Shown here piece after piece: positions 16,919 through 23,481 of a stretch of DNA of 26,431 nucleotides. Each line of letters begins with the position of its first letter. The first letter of the stretch is position 1. The notes beneath the pieces were generated by a model that saw nothing but the letters and a program-made list of their open reading frames with translations, was not told the DNA's origin and made no database searches. The stretch comes from an uncultured Clostridia bacterium (GTDB lineage: Bacteria > Bacillota > Clostridia > Oscillospirales > Acutalibacteraceae). Location: the NCBI GenBank assembly GCA_937901145.1, contig CALCHE010000084.1, positions 1 through 26,431 of the forward strand. Direction: 5' to 3'. A program made the position numbers and the translations under genes.

Positions 16919-18688
16919 ATGGCTGAAAGAAAAAAACAGTCCTTACTTGCGGGTGCGGGTGTACTTGCAATCGCTACAATCGTCGTTAAATTAATCGGTG
17001 CAGTTTATAAAATCCCGATGAATAACCTTCTCGGTACCGAGGGCTACGGTTATTTTACGGGTGCTTATGCTGTTTACACACCCCTTTATGCGATTTCAAT
17101 GGCAGGCCTTCCTATCGCTGTTTCAAAGCTCGTATCACAGAATATGGAGCTTGGCAGAGTAAATGATGCCAAGGCTATTTTCAAGGTGTCCCAGAAGCTG
17201 TTCTTTCTCGTAGGTCTTATGGGTACTGTAATACTTATGGCTATTGCTGTACCTTATTCCGTTTATTCGGCTAAAGCACCTATGAACTACATAAGTGTTC
17301 TTGCAGTAGCACCCTGTGTGCTTTTCTGCTGTATGATGTCCTCCTTCAGAGGCTATTATGAGGGTCTTAATAATATGACACCCACAGGTGTCTCGCAGGT
17401 TATCGAGGCAGCTGTTAAGCTTATCTTCGGTCTTTCCGCCACATACGTATTTATGAACGGTGCCATTTCTTATTATGAAGAAAATGCAGTGAACGGTGCT
17501 ATGACTCTGTTTGGTGTGGAGGTTACCGATAAGGCTGAGGCTATGGCAGCTATTTATCCTTACGGTGCTGCTGTCGCCATTTTAGGCGTTACTCTCGGCT
17601 CTGCTCTCGGACTTGTTTATCTTTTCGTAAGATATAAGAAAAAAGGCTTTGGCTTTACCAGGGAAGAGCTCGTAAATTCTCCTGCTGCCGATACTAACAA
17701 AAATATCAGAAGCAGTATTCTCAGAATTTCTATTCCTGTAGCCGCATCATCTCTTGTGCTTAATATTAGTAATCTTATCGATGATACTACCATCAGAAGC
17801 CGATTGGCTCTTGCCCTGGAAAACGGACTCGAAACCGTCAAGGGAATGTACGGAGCTACTCTTGCCGTCGAACAGACTCTCGACGAAAATATCGCTACCT
17901 ATCTTTACGGTATGCACGGCTCGGTAATCAATATAAAAAATCTCATTCCTACCATCACCCTGACTCTCGGCATCAGTGCTATCCCTGTTCTTTCCAAAGC
18001 GTGGACAGCAAAGAACAAAAGCGATATCAAGCTCTGTGTAGAGTCGGCTATGCGTGTGGCTATGCTTATCGCTATGCCTGCAGGTATCGGTATTGCAGTT
18101 CTGGCTGAGCCCATACTCGCCCTTCTTTACGGCGGCAATAATCCCGAATTCGCTCCTGCCGCAGCACCGATGATGTTTGTCTACGGTCTTGCAGTCCCTC
18201 TCTTTGCTCTTGCATCGCCTCTTACGAATATGCTTCAGGCGGTAGGTAAAACCAAGGTTCCCATTGTTACTATGTCAATAGGTGCCGTTATAAAAATTGC
18301 ACTGAACTTTATTATGATTGCAAACCCTGAAATCAATATAAAGGGTGCTTGCATCAGCTCTACAATATGTTACATTGTAATGGTTCTGATTAACTATAAT
18401 ATTCTTACAAAAACAGTTGATGTAAAGATAAATCTTGTCTCAGTTTTTTTAAAGCCCTTCCTTGCTGCGCTTATGTGCGGTGTAGGTGCATGGGGTGCCA
18501 ACTACCTTTTAGTTGACGTTTTATCTGTCGAAAGTCGTCTTACAACTGTTTTAGCAGTAGGCGTGGGAGCAGTTTTTTATGCAGTTTCTATACTTTTGCT
18601 TAAAGGAATTGTGAAAGATGACATAGAAATGCTTCCAAAAGGAGAAAAAATTGCAAAAGTCCTTGCAAAATTTGGATTATTAGGTTAA
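16919..18688 (+). CDS. SpoVB/MurJ-like polysaccharide (lipid-linked precursor) flippase
   Basis: A MATE/MOP-superfamily membrane protein of 589 residues with about 14 hydrophobic segments. Family members (SpoVB, YabM, YtgP, MurJ) flip lipid-linked cell-wall or spore-cortex precursors. The N-terminus LLAGAGVLAIATIVVKLIGAVYKIPMNNLLG is typical of the Firmicutes SpoVB/YabM group, as are SSFRGYYEGLNNMTPTGVSQ and LTLGISAIPVLSKAW. It lies before mazG, rqcP, yabP and yabQ, the same order as yabM in Bacillus, so YabM/SpoVB-type is the best reading. The ribosome binding site is weak (AAAAGAGATGA). Whether it acts in vegetative wall synthesis or only in sporulation cannot be told. Confidence 0.85.
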   Translation: MAERKKQSLLAGAGVLAIATIVVKLIGAVYKIPMNNLLGTEGYGYFTGAYAVYTPLYAISMAGLPIAVSKLVSQNMELGRVNDAKAIFKVSQKLFFLVGLMGTVILMAIAVPYSVYSAKAPMNYISVLAVAPCVLFCCMMSSFRGYYEGLNNMTPTGVSQVIEAAVKLIFGLSATYVFMNGAISYYEENAVNGAMTLFGVEVTDKAEAMAAIYPYGAAVAILGVTLGSALGLVYLFVRYKKKGFGFTREELVNSPAADTNKNIRSSILRISIPVAASSLVLNISNLIDDTTIRSRLALALENGLETVKGMYGATLAVEQTLDENIATYLYGMHGSVINIKNLIPTITLTLGISAIPVLSKAWTAKNKSDIKLCVESAMRVAMLIAMPAGIGIAVLAEPILALLYGGNNPEFAPAAAPMMFVYGLAVPLFALASPLTNMLQAVGKTKVPIVTMSIGAVIKIALNFIMIANPEINIKGACISSTICYIVMVLINYNILTKTVDVKINLVSVFLKPFLAALMCGVGAWGANYLLVDVLSVESRLTTVLAVGVGAVFYAVSILLLKGIVKDDIEMLPKGEKIAKVLAKFGLLG

Positions 18689-18712
18689 AATAGGAACAAT
18701 GAGGTAAATGAG

Positions 18713-19525
18713 ATGGAAAATTTTACTTTCAAAGACAGATACAGCATTGATGATCTGCTTGAGATTATGGCTGTTCTCCGTGCTCCCGGCGGATGTCCCT
18801 GGGATGCAGAGCAGACTCACGAAAGCATAAAAAAGGATTTCATTGAGGAAACCTACGAGGTCATCGAGGCTATCAATAAAAAAGATAAAATCTTACTCGA
18901 GGAAGAGCTTGGCGATGTTCTTCTGCAGGTAGTCTTCCACGCACAGATTGAAAAGGAAATCGGTTCTTTCGATTTCTCCGATGTCTGTGACGGCATCTGC
19001 AAAAAGCTTATCGAGCGTCATCCTCACGTTTTCGGTGGAGTCAAGGTAAACGGCACTGACGATGTGCTCAGTAACTGGGACGACATTAAGCGAAAGAGCA
19101 AGGGACAGAAAACCCAGGGATCTTCTATGCTGAAGGTACCTAAAGAGCTTCCTGCACTGATGAGAAGTCAGAAAATTCAGCAGAAAGCCAAAAAAGCAGG
19201 CTTTGACTGGGAAACTGTTGACGGAGCATTCGAGGCACTTGAAAGCGAAATCGCAGAGCTTAAGGAAGCGATGAAGTCAGGTGCACAGAGCGACATAACC
19301 GAGGAATTCGGTGATCTTCTCTTCTCCTGTGTCAATGTTGCAAGGTTTATTGATGTTGACTCAGAGGAAGCACTTAATCTTTCTACGGAAAAATTTATCT
19401 CACGCTTTCTCGAGGTAGAAAGACTCGCCGCTGAAGGAAACATAGATATGAAAAGCTCTACTATAGAAGAGCTGGACAAACTGTGGCTTCAGGCGAAGAA
19501 AAACTTAGTATCCAATCGGGAATGA
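18713..19525 (+). CDS. mazG: Nucleoside triphosphate pyrophosphohydrolase MazG
   Basis: Hydrolyses (d)NTPs to monophosphates and pyrophosphate, cleaning the nucleotide pool. 270 residues with two MazG domains. The first holds GGCPWDAEQTHESI and the metal site EETYEVIEA...EEELGD. The second holds ESEIAELKEA...EEFGD. Both metal sites look intact. Unlike Bacillus YabN it has no N-terminal tetrapyrrole-methylase domain. GAGGT precedes the ATG. The stop codon sits in the loop of a small hairpin (CGGGA-ATGA-TCCCG, 19517-19530). hupA follows 41 bases later. Confidence 0.95.
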   Translation: MENFTFKDRYSIDDLLEIMAVLRAPGGCPWDAEQTHESIKKDFIEETYEVIEAINKKDKILLEEELGDVLLQVVFHAQIEKEIGSFDFSDVCDGICKKLIERHPHVFGGVKVNGTDDVLSNWDDIKRKSKGQKTQGSSMLKVPKELPALMRSQKIQQKAKKAGFDWETVDGAFEALESEIAELKEAMKSGAQSDITEEFGDLLFSCVNVARFIDVDSEEALNLSTEKFISRFLEVERLAAEGNIDMKSSTIEELDKLWLQAKKNLVSNRE

Positions 19526-19566
19526 TCCCGTGGAAAATAAAATCATATTTTTGGAGGAAAACAAAA

Positions 19567-19839
19567 ATGAATAAAACTGAATTAATTAATGCAGTTGCAG
19601 CAAAGGCAGAAATCTCAAAGAAGGACGCAGACAAAGCTCTCACAGCAGTTCTCGCTTCCATCGAAGAAGCTCTCGTTAAGGGTGACAAGGTTCAGCTTAT
19701 CGGCTTCGGTACTTTCGAAGTTAAGGAAAGAGCAGCAAGAACAGGCCACAACCCCAAAACAGGCGAAGCTATCGAAATCGCAGCTGCAAAGCTTCCTTCA
19801 TTCAAGGCAGGCGCAGCACTTAAGAACGCTGTTAAATAA
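19567..19839 (+). CDS. hupA: HU-family DNA-binding protein
   Basis: A histone-like nucleoid protein of 90 residues, the standard HU length. It shows MNKTELINAVAAKAEISKKDAD, the GFGTFEVKERAARTGHNPKTG arm and the C-terminal SFKAGAALKNAV. GGAGG lies nine bases before ATG 19567; the in-frame ATG at 19483 within mazG is rejected because it would add a non-HU tail and lacks this site. Many codons are of the abundant type, consistent with high expression. A UUCG-loop terminator follows. Confidence 0.97.
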   Translation: MNKTELINAVAAKAEISKKDADKALTAVLASIEEALVKGDKVQLIGFGTFEVKERAARTGHNPKTGEAIEIAAAKLPSFKAGAALKNAVK

Positions 19840-19857
19840 TTAATTTTCAGCTTATTC

Positions 19858-19888
19858 GGACTGCTTTTCGAAGCAGTCCTGAATTTTT
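19858..19888 (+). terminator. Terminator of hupA with UUCG loop
   Basis: GGACTGCTT (19858-19866) and AAGCAGTCC (19871-19879) form a perfect 9-bp stem closed by the tetraloop TTCG, then TGAATTTTT. It ends 10 bases before the rqcP start codon. Confidence 0.85.
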
Positions 19889-19898
19889 GGTGATCGAA

Positions 19899-20138
19899 AT
19901 GAGACTGGACAAATATCTTAAGGTTTCACGCCTTATTAAGCGCAGAACCATCGCTAATGAAGTGTGCGATGCCAAGCACGTCACAGTAAACGGTAAGGTT
20001 GCAAGAGCTTCCTACGACGTGAAGGTAGGCGATGTAATTGAAATACAGATGGGCGAAAATCTCCTCAAAGCCCGTGTGCTTATCGTTACGGAGCACGCTA
20101 CCAAAAACGATGCAGGTCTGATGTACGAAATTATCTGA
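19899..20138 (+). CDS. rqcP: S4-domain RNA-binding protein RqcP (YabO)
   Basis: A small S4-domain protein that, in Bacillus, works with RqcH in adding alanine tails to stalled nascent chains on 50S subunits. 79 residues, beginning MRLDKYLKVSRLIKRRTIA with the S4 fold throughout (VTVNGKVARASYDVKVGDVIEI). I chose ATG 19899; TTG 19887 and GTG 19890 are in frame but fall in the terminator tail or the weak ribosome binding site GGTGAT (19889-19894). It lies between mazG/hupA and yabP, the yabO position in Firmicutes. It has little space for a promoter of its own after the hupA terminator, so read-through is likely. Confidence 0.9.
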   Translation: MRLDKYLKVSRLIKRRTIANEVCDAKHVTVNGKVARASYDVKVGDVIEIQMGENLLKARVLIVTEHATKNDAGLMYEII

Positions 20139-20150
20139 TCTGTGACATAT

Positions 20151-20194
20151 AAAATCTCCTTACGGAATAAACTTTTTCCGAAGGAGGTTTTTTT
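20151..20194 (+). terminator. Terminator-like hairpin enclosing the yabP ribosome binding site
   Basis: AAAATCTCCTT-a-CGGAA (20151-20167) pairs with TTCCG-AAGGAGG-TTTT (20176-20191): about 16 bp with one bulged A and one G-T wobble, eight-base loop, then a T-run to 20194. The 3' arm contains AAGGAGG, the ribosome binding site of yabP, and the T-run ends directly before its ATG. It could end rqcP transcription and also hide the yabP site in read-through RNA. Confidence 0.75.
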
Positions 20195-20470
20195 ATGACC
20201 GAAAATAAAATCAAAATGCCCCACAGTCTTATTCTGAAAGACAGAAGTCAGCTTACCTTAAGCGGAGTTACGGATGTAGATTCCTTTGACGAAAATCTGA
20301 TAACTGCATATACTGATTACGGTGAGCTGACGGTAAAGGGAGAGGGACTTCATATCAGTGTGCTGAATACGGATACAGGTGAGCTCTCTATCGACGGTAA
20401 TGTGTCTTCACTCACTTATCTCGAAAATCTGCCTAAAAGCACCTCATTTTTCTCTAAGGTATTCCGATGA
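20195..20470 (+). CDS. yabP: Sporulation protein YabP
   Basis: A 91-residue YabP/YqfC-type protein, expressed in the mother cell during sporulation in Bacillus. It shows PHSLILKDRSQLTLSGVTDVDSFDE and a stretch of short beta repeats (YTDYGELTVKGEGLHISVLNTDTGELSIDG), as is usual for the family. It starts at ATG 20195 after AAGGAGG, which lies in the hairpin described separately. Its stop overlaps the yabQ start (ATGA), a sign of translational coupling. Its presence marks a sporulation-competent lineage, though not proof that this organism sporulates. Confidence 0.9.
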   Translation: MTENKIKMPHSLILKDRSQLTLSGVTDVDSFDENLITAYTDYGELTVKGEGLHISVLNTDTGELSIDGNVSSLTYLENLPKSTSFFSKVFR

Positions 20471-20970
20471 ATTATTCCGAGCCGCTCGTAAATCAGGTGA
20501 CCGTATTCTGCAGAGCAGTAGGTTCAGGAGTTTTACTGGGTATCATATATGATGCAGTGAGTGCGGTAAGAATGCTTTTCGGCGAAAGAAAAAGTGTGTA
20601 TGTTTTTTTCGATACTTTATATTTTGTTATCGCTTCTCTTGTATCATTTTTCTTTATGGTGCTTTATAATTCTGGACAGGTAAGAATGAATCTTATGCTT
20701 GCCGAGCTTTTCGGAGCGGTGGCACTTCATTTTTCTTTCGGGAAATATTTACTCGGAATTTACGGTAAAAATCTCAGTCTTATCAGAAATTTTTTGAAAT
20801 TTATATTCAGACCGTTTTTCATTTCAGTACGGAGAATACAGTCATTTTTAAAAGATAAACTGTCAGCTCAGAGAAATTTGGTCTCTGACAGTAAAAATAT
20901 AGTAAAAAAATCAAAAAAATTTTCTAATATTAGCAAAATACTCTTGAAAAATAAAAACAAATCTGTATAA
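20467..20970 (+). CDS. yabQ: Spore cortex biosynthesis protein YabQ
   Basis: 167 residues. About three hydrophobic segments lie in the first 110 residues (VGSGVLLGIIYDAVSAVRMLF, VFFDTLYFVIASLVSFFFMVLY, LAELFGAVALHFSFGKYLLGIY), followed by a long basic tail rich in Lys and Ser. This matches YabQ, a membrane protein of the forespore outer membrane needed for cortex formation in Bacillus. The four-base overlap with yabP and the order yabP-yabQ-divIC support the call. Confidence 0.88.
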   Translation: MNYSEPLVNQVTVFCRAVGSGVLLGIIYDAVSAVRMLFGERKSVYVFFDTLYFVIASLVSFFFMVLYNSGQVRMNLMLAELFGAVALHFSFGKYLLGIYGKNLSLIRNFLKFIFRPFFISVRRIQSFLKDKLSAQRNLVSDSKNIVKKSKKFSNISKILLKNKNKSV

Positions 20971-20971
20971 T
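20944..20971 (+). promoter_or_regulatory. Promoter of divIC and yabR
   Basis: TTGAAA (20944-20949), a 16-base spacer and TATAAT (20966-20971), overlapping the yabQ stop. It would let divIC be expressed in growth, separately from the sporulation genes upstream. Confidence 0.5.
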
Positions 20972-21025
20972 TAACAGTAGGTGTATTTTCGGTTATGCAC
21001 TGAGTTTTTTAAGGGGTGAATTTGC

Positions 21026-21352
21026 TTGGCGGTCAGAAGTTTCAGTGAAGCAAAAAAAAGTAAAAAACGGGAAATTAAAACAGTTCATATTGTTATGATT
21101 TTTGTAGCCGTCGTATTTACCGCACTGCTTTTTTCACAGTGTGTGACTAACTATGCCCGTGCTGCCGAATATAACCGTGAGGCGGACGAGATTGAAAATC
21201 TTGCTACTTCCGTAAGTGTGGAGAGCTCCGAAATTTCCGAAACCCTTAAAGAAGAAAATCATCAGGCATATTTTGAAAAAATTGCCCGTGAAGAGTACGG
21301 CTATTGTAAGCCGGGTGAAAAGGTGTATTATAACTCATCCTTCGGTGAGTAA
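21026..21352 (+). CDS. divIC: Septum formation protein DivIC/FtsB family
   Basis: A bitopic division protein of 108 residues. A basic cytoplasmic tail (KKSKKREIK) is followed by one membrane helix (about residues 22-40, VHIVMIFVAVVFTALLF), an extracellular coiled coil (about 45-80) and the DivIC/FtsL end motif EEYGYCKPGEKVYY. In Bacillus DivIC joins FtsL and DivIB at the septum. The start is TTG 21026, seven bases after AAGGGGTG. It sits between yabQ and yabR, the usual divIC place. Confidence 0.88.
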   Translation: MAVRSFSEAKKSKKREIKTVHIVMIFVAVVFTALLFSQCVTNYARAAEYNREADEIENLATSVSVESSEISETLKEENHQAYFEKIAREEYGYCKPGEKVYYNSSFGE

Positions 21353-21387
21353 TCAGGGTTAATATTTTAGGAGGATTCGGTCTTTTT

Positions 21388-21840
21388 ATGATTGAAGTTG
21401 GCGCAATTTTTGAAGGTAAAGTAACAGGTCTCACAGCTTTCGGAGCTTTTGTAAGTCTTCCCGACGGCAAAAGCGGTATGGTACATATTTCTGAGGTATC
21501 GAACAGCTTTGTAAAGGATATCAAAGATTTTCTTAAGGAAGGTCAGGATGTAAAGGTAAAGGTTGTCGGTATTTCCGAAGAGGGTAAAATCAGTCTTTCC
21601 ATAAGAAAGGCAGCAGAGACACCTAAAAAAGAAAACGCCCGTCCTCCACGCAAAAGCGAAAGACCTGCACGTGCCAATGTATGGCAGGGTCAGCCTAAAC
21701 AGAGTAACGACTCTATGTCTTTTGAGGATATGATGGCCCGTTTCAAACAGGTCAGCGATGAAAAAATGACAGACCTTAAAAGAAATTCTGATTCTAAGCA
21801 CGGTGGCGGATATTCCCGTCGTGGCTCAGGAAGAAACTGA
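21388..21840 (+). CDS. yabR: S1-domain RNA-binding protein YabR
   Basis: 150 residues. One S1 domain fills residues 1-75 (VGAIFEGKVTGLTAFGAFVSL, GMVHISEVSN, VKVKVVGISEEGKISLSIRK). A disordered, basic tail rich in Arg, Lys, Ser and Gly follows. This is the YabR/GSP13-type protein, thought to bind ribosomes or RNA. The only good ribosome binding site, AGGAGG (21369-21374), is 13 bases from the ATG, longer than normal, and no closer start exists in frame. It is the last gene of the block and is followed by a strong terminator. Confidence 0.9.
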   Translation: MIEVGAIFEGKVTGLTAFGAFVSLPDGKSGMVHISEVSNSFVKDIKDFLKEGQDVKVKVVGISEEGKISLSIRKAAETPKKENARPPRKSERPARANVWQGQPKQSNDSMSFEDMMARFKQVSDEKMTDLKRNSDSKHGGGYSRRGSGRN

Positions 21841-21847
21841 ATAACAG

Positions 21848-21874
21848 GCTACCGTGTAACCCGGTAGCTTTTTT
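21848..21874 (+). terminator. Intrinsic terminator after yabR
   Basis: GCTACCG (21848-21854) pairs with CGGTAGC (21862-21868) around a seven-base loop, followed by T6. Confidence 0.88.
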
Positions 21875-21892
21875 GTTGCCTTTTTGAAATAG

Positions 21893-21904
21893 TTTGTTAA
21901 CAAA
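21893..21904. promoter_or_regulatory. 12-bp palindrome upstream of the carrier-protein operon
   Basis: TTTGTTAACAAA is a perfect palindrome about 80 bases upstream of the -35 of the 22048 operon. It could be a regulator site; no regulator gene is nearby. Confidence 0.35.
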
Positions 21905-21920
21905 AACAAAGCATGAATAT

Positions 21921-21948
21921 TACATTTAGCATCACCATGATGCATTTC
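21921..21948. promoter_or_regulatory. Inverted repeat, possible operator, upstream of the carrier-protein operon
   Basis: GCATCA (21929-21934) and TGATGC (21938-21943) are separated by CCA, with flanks ATTTA and ATTTC extending the symmetry imperfectly. It lies about 40 bases upstream of the -35 box. It may bind a regulator or form a small hairpin; no T-run follows. Confidence 0.4.
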
Positions 21949-21981
21949 TGACAAAGTGTAACACAAATTGAGGCTTTTTCA

Positions 21982-22010
21982 TTGACTTTTACATTTGTTT
22001 TTGATATTAT
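21982..22010 (+). promoter_or_regulatory. Promoter of the 22048-25529 operon
   Basis: TTGACT (21982-21987), a 17-base spacer and TATTAT (22005-22010), with an extended TG before the -10. The ATG is 38 bases downstream, with GGAAGGAAGG before it. Confidence 0.65.
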
Positions 22011-22047
22011 TATATAGCTAAATATAATGGGAAGGAAGGCGTAGTAT

Positions 22048-23442
22048 ATGAAAAAATACACACCCGAAAAATATTATGATCTTATACCGTCGCAGCAGAC
22101 TGTTTACCTTATGGTTAAGTACAGCTTCAGTAAGCAGCTGACTCAGATACCCACAAGCTTCGCAGTCGATATCGATATGGACTTTGACCTTCTTACAAAG
22201 GCTCTTAATATCGAATTTGAAAGAAATGATTCTCTTCGTCTTCGCTTTACAAAGGTAGACAAAAAAATCAAGCAGTATTTTCTTCCTTCTTTCAAAATGA
22301 CTAAGGTGCCCTACAAATATTTCCGTGACGAAAAGCAGCAGGAGGAATTTTTCGGTGTTGATGCGCAGAAGCCTGTTTATTTTCTCAAGGACGAATGCTT
22401 CAGAATTATTTTCTTCAAAAACGCCAACGGAACAAACGGTATTTATTTTAATGTAAGCCATATGAATATGGATGCTTTAGGCTCCATGATTTTCTATATG
22501 GATCTCATTTCTGTTTACCGTCATCTCCGTTACGGCACAGAAATGCCTAAGCCTCTCGATTCCTATGAGGAATACATACAGGAAGAGCTCGTAAGAATAA
22601 CCAATGAAAAGAAGCAGAAGAAGCACGAATCCTTCTACAGAGATTATTTCTCCAAAGGCGGAGAGCCCTTCTATGCAGGTGTTCACGGTCCTGCCTTCCT
22701 CGAAAAAATGAGAAAGAAGAAAAAGAATCCGAATCTCCGTGTGCCTGCTGCATATAATCCGATTTATGATAAATGCAATATGATAAGCAGTCATATCGCT
22801 ACGGAGGATGCTGAAAAGATACTTGATTTCTGTATCAAAAACAGTATTGCTCCCGAAAGCCTCTTTATGTTCGGACTTCGCTGTCATGCATCCGCTATTA
22901 ACTACCGTACTGAAGATGTATTTATGATGGCTATGTGCTCCAAGCGTTCCACTGTTAAGGAAAAGAATATGAGCGGATGTCTTGCTCAGCCTATCCAGGT
23001 GCGTACTATCATCAGTGAGGATAAAACCTTCATGGACGGTGTGAACGAATATACTTATGTAAGAAGTCAGCTTTACCGTCATTCCGAGTATCCCTACATC
23101 ACCGCCCGTGATATGTCAAGAGATATATTTAACTACGGACTTATCCAGGGACCTGCCTGTCTTATGTTCTCATGGATTCCCGTTCCCTTTGATTTGGGAG
23201 ATCACGGACTTAAGCTGGATTTCAGAACCTATGATCTGGGCAGATATTTCACACCTCTTTATGTTATCTGTTCCACGGATCCCCGTGATAAGGGCTTTAA
23301 CCTCAACTATATGTACCGCGTAAAGCTTTCTAACAAAGAACAGATTCAGGCTCTTCACGAAAATGCAGTGAAGGTTATCCTTACGGGTATCGAAAATCCT
23401 GACATCAAAATCGGTGAGCTTCTCGATATGTGTCTGGAATAA
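22048..23442 (+). CDS. Condensation-domain-like acyltransferase, second copy type
   Basis: 464 residues of the NRPS condensation/PapA superfamily. The N-terminus KYYDLIPSQQTVYLMVKYSF is like the opening of condensation domains. The active-site motif reads S-H138-MNM-D142-A143, so the catalytic His and structural Asp are kept, but the usual Gly of HxxxDG is Ala. A basic linker (LEKMRKKKKNPNLRV) separates the halves. The second lobe has the latch-like and floor-loop regions, with DFRTYDLGRYFTP near the end. No signal peptide or membrane helix. It leads an operon with an AMP ligase (40 bases downstream) and an acyl carrier protein, so the likely donor is an acyl-carrier thioester. Donor and acceptor are unknown. 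It could also be an epimerising or inactive scaffold type. Confidence 0.75.
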   Translation: MKKYTPEKYYDLIPSQQTVYLMVKYSFSKQLTQIPTSFAVDIDMDFDLLTKALNIEFERNDSLRLRFTKVDKKIKQYFLPSFKMTKVPYKYFRDEKQQEEFFGVDAQKPVYFLKDECFRIIFFKNANGTNGIYFNVSHMNMDALGSMIFYMDLISVYRHLRYGTEMPKPLDSYEEYIQEELVRITNEKKQKKHESFYRDYFSKGGEPFYAGVHGPAFLEKMRKKKKNPNLRVPAAYNPIYDKCNMISSHIATEDAEKILDFCIKNSIAPESLFMFGLRCHASAINYRTEDVFMMAMCSKRSTVKEKNMSGCLAQPIQVRTIISEDKTFMDGVNEYTYVRSQLYRHSEYPYITARDMSRDIFNYGLIQGPACLMFSWIPVPFDLGDHGLKLDFRTYDLGRYFTPLYVICSTDPRDKGFNLNYMYRVKLSNKEQIQALHENAVKVILTGIENPDIKIGELLDMCLE

Positions 23443-23481
23443 AATGTGATAATAAAATGTAATATTTAAGGAGCTTAAGAA

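Noticed and set aside
19517..19530. Small hairpin CGGGA-ATGA-TCCCG at the mazG stop
   Set aside because: Only five pairs and no T-run, so not called a terminator; it might affect mazG-hupA coupling but nothing further supports that.
20860..20892. Inverted repeat CTGTCAG...CTGACAG inside yabQ
   Set aside because: It lies within coding sequence, has a bulge and is not followed by a T-run; a chance or weak hairpin.
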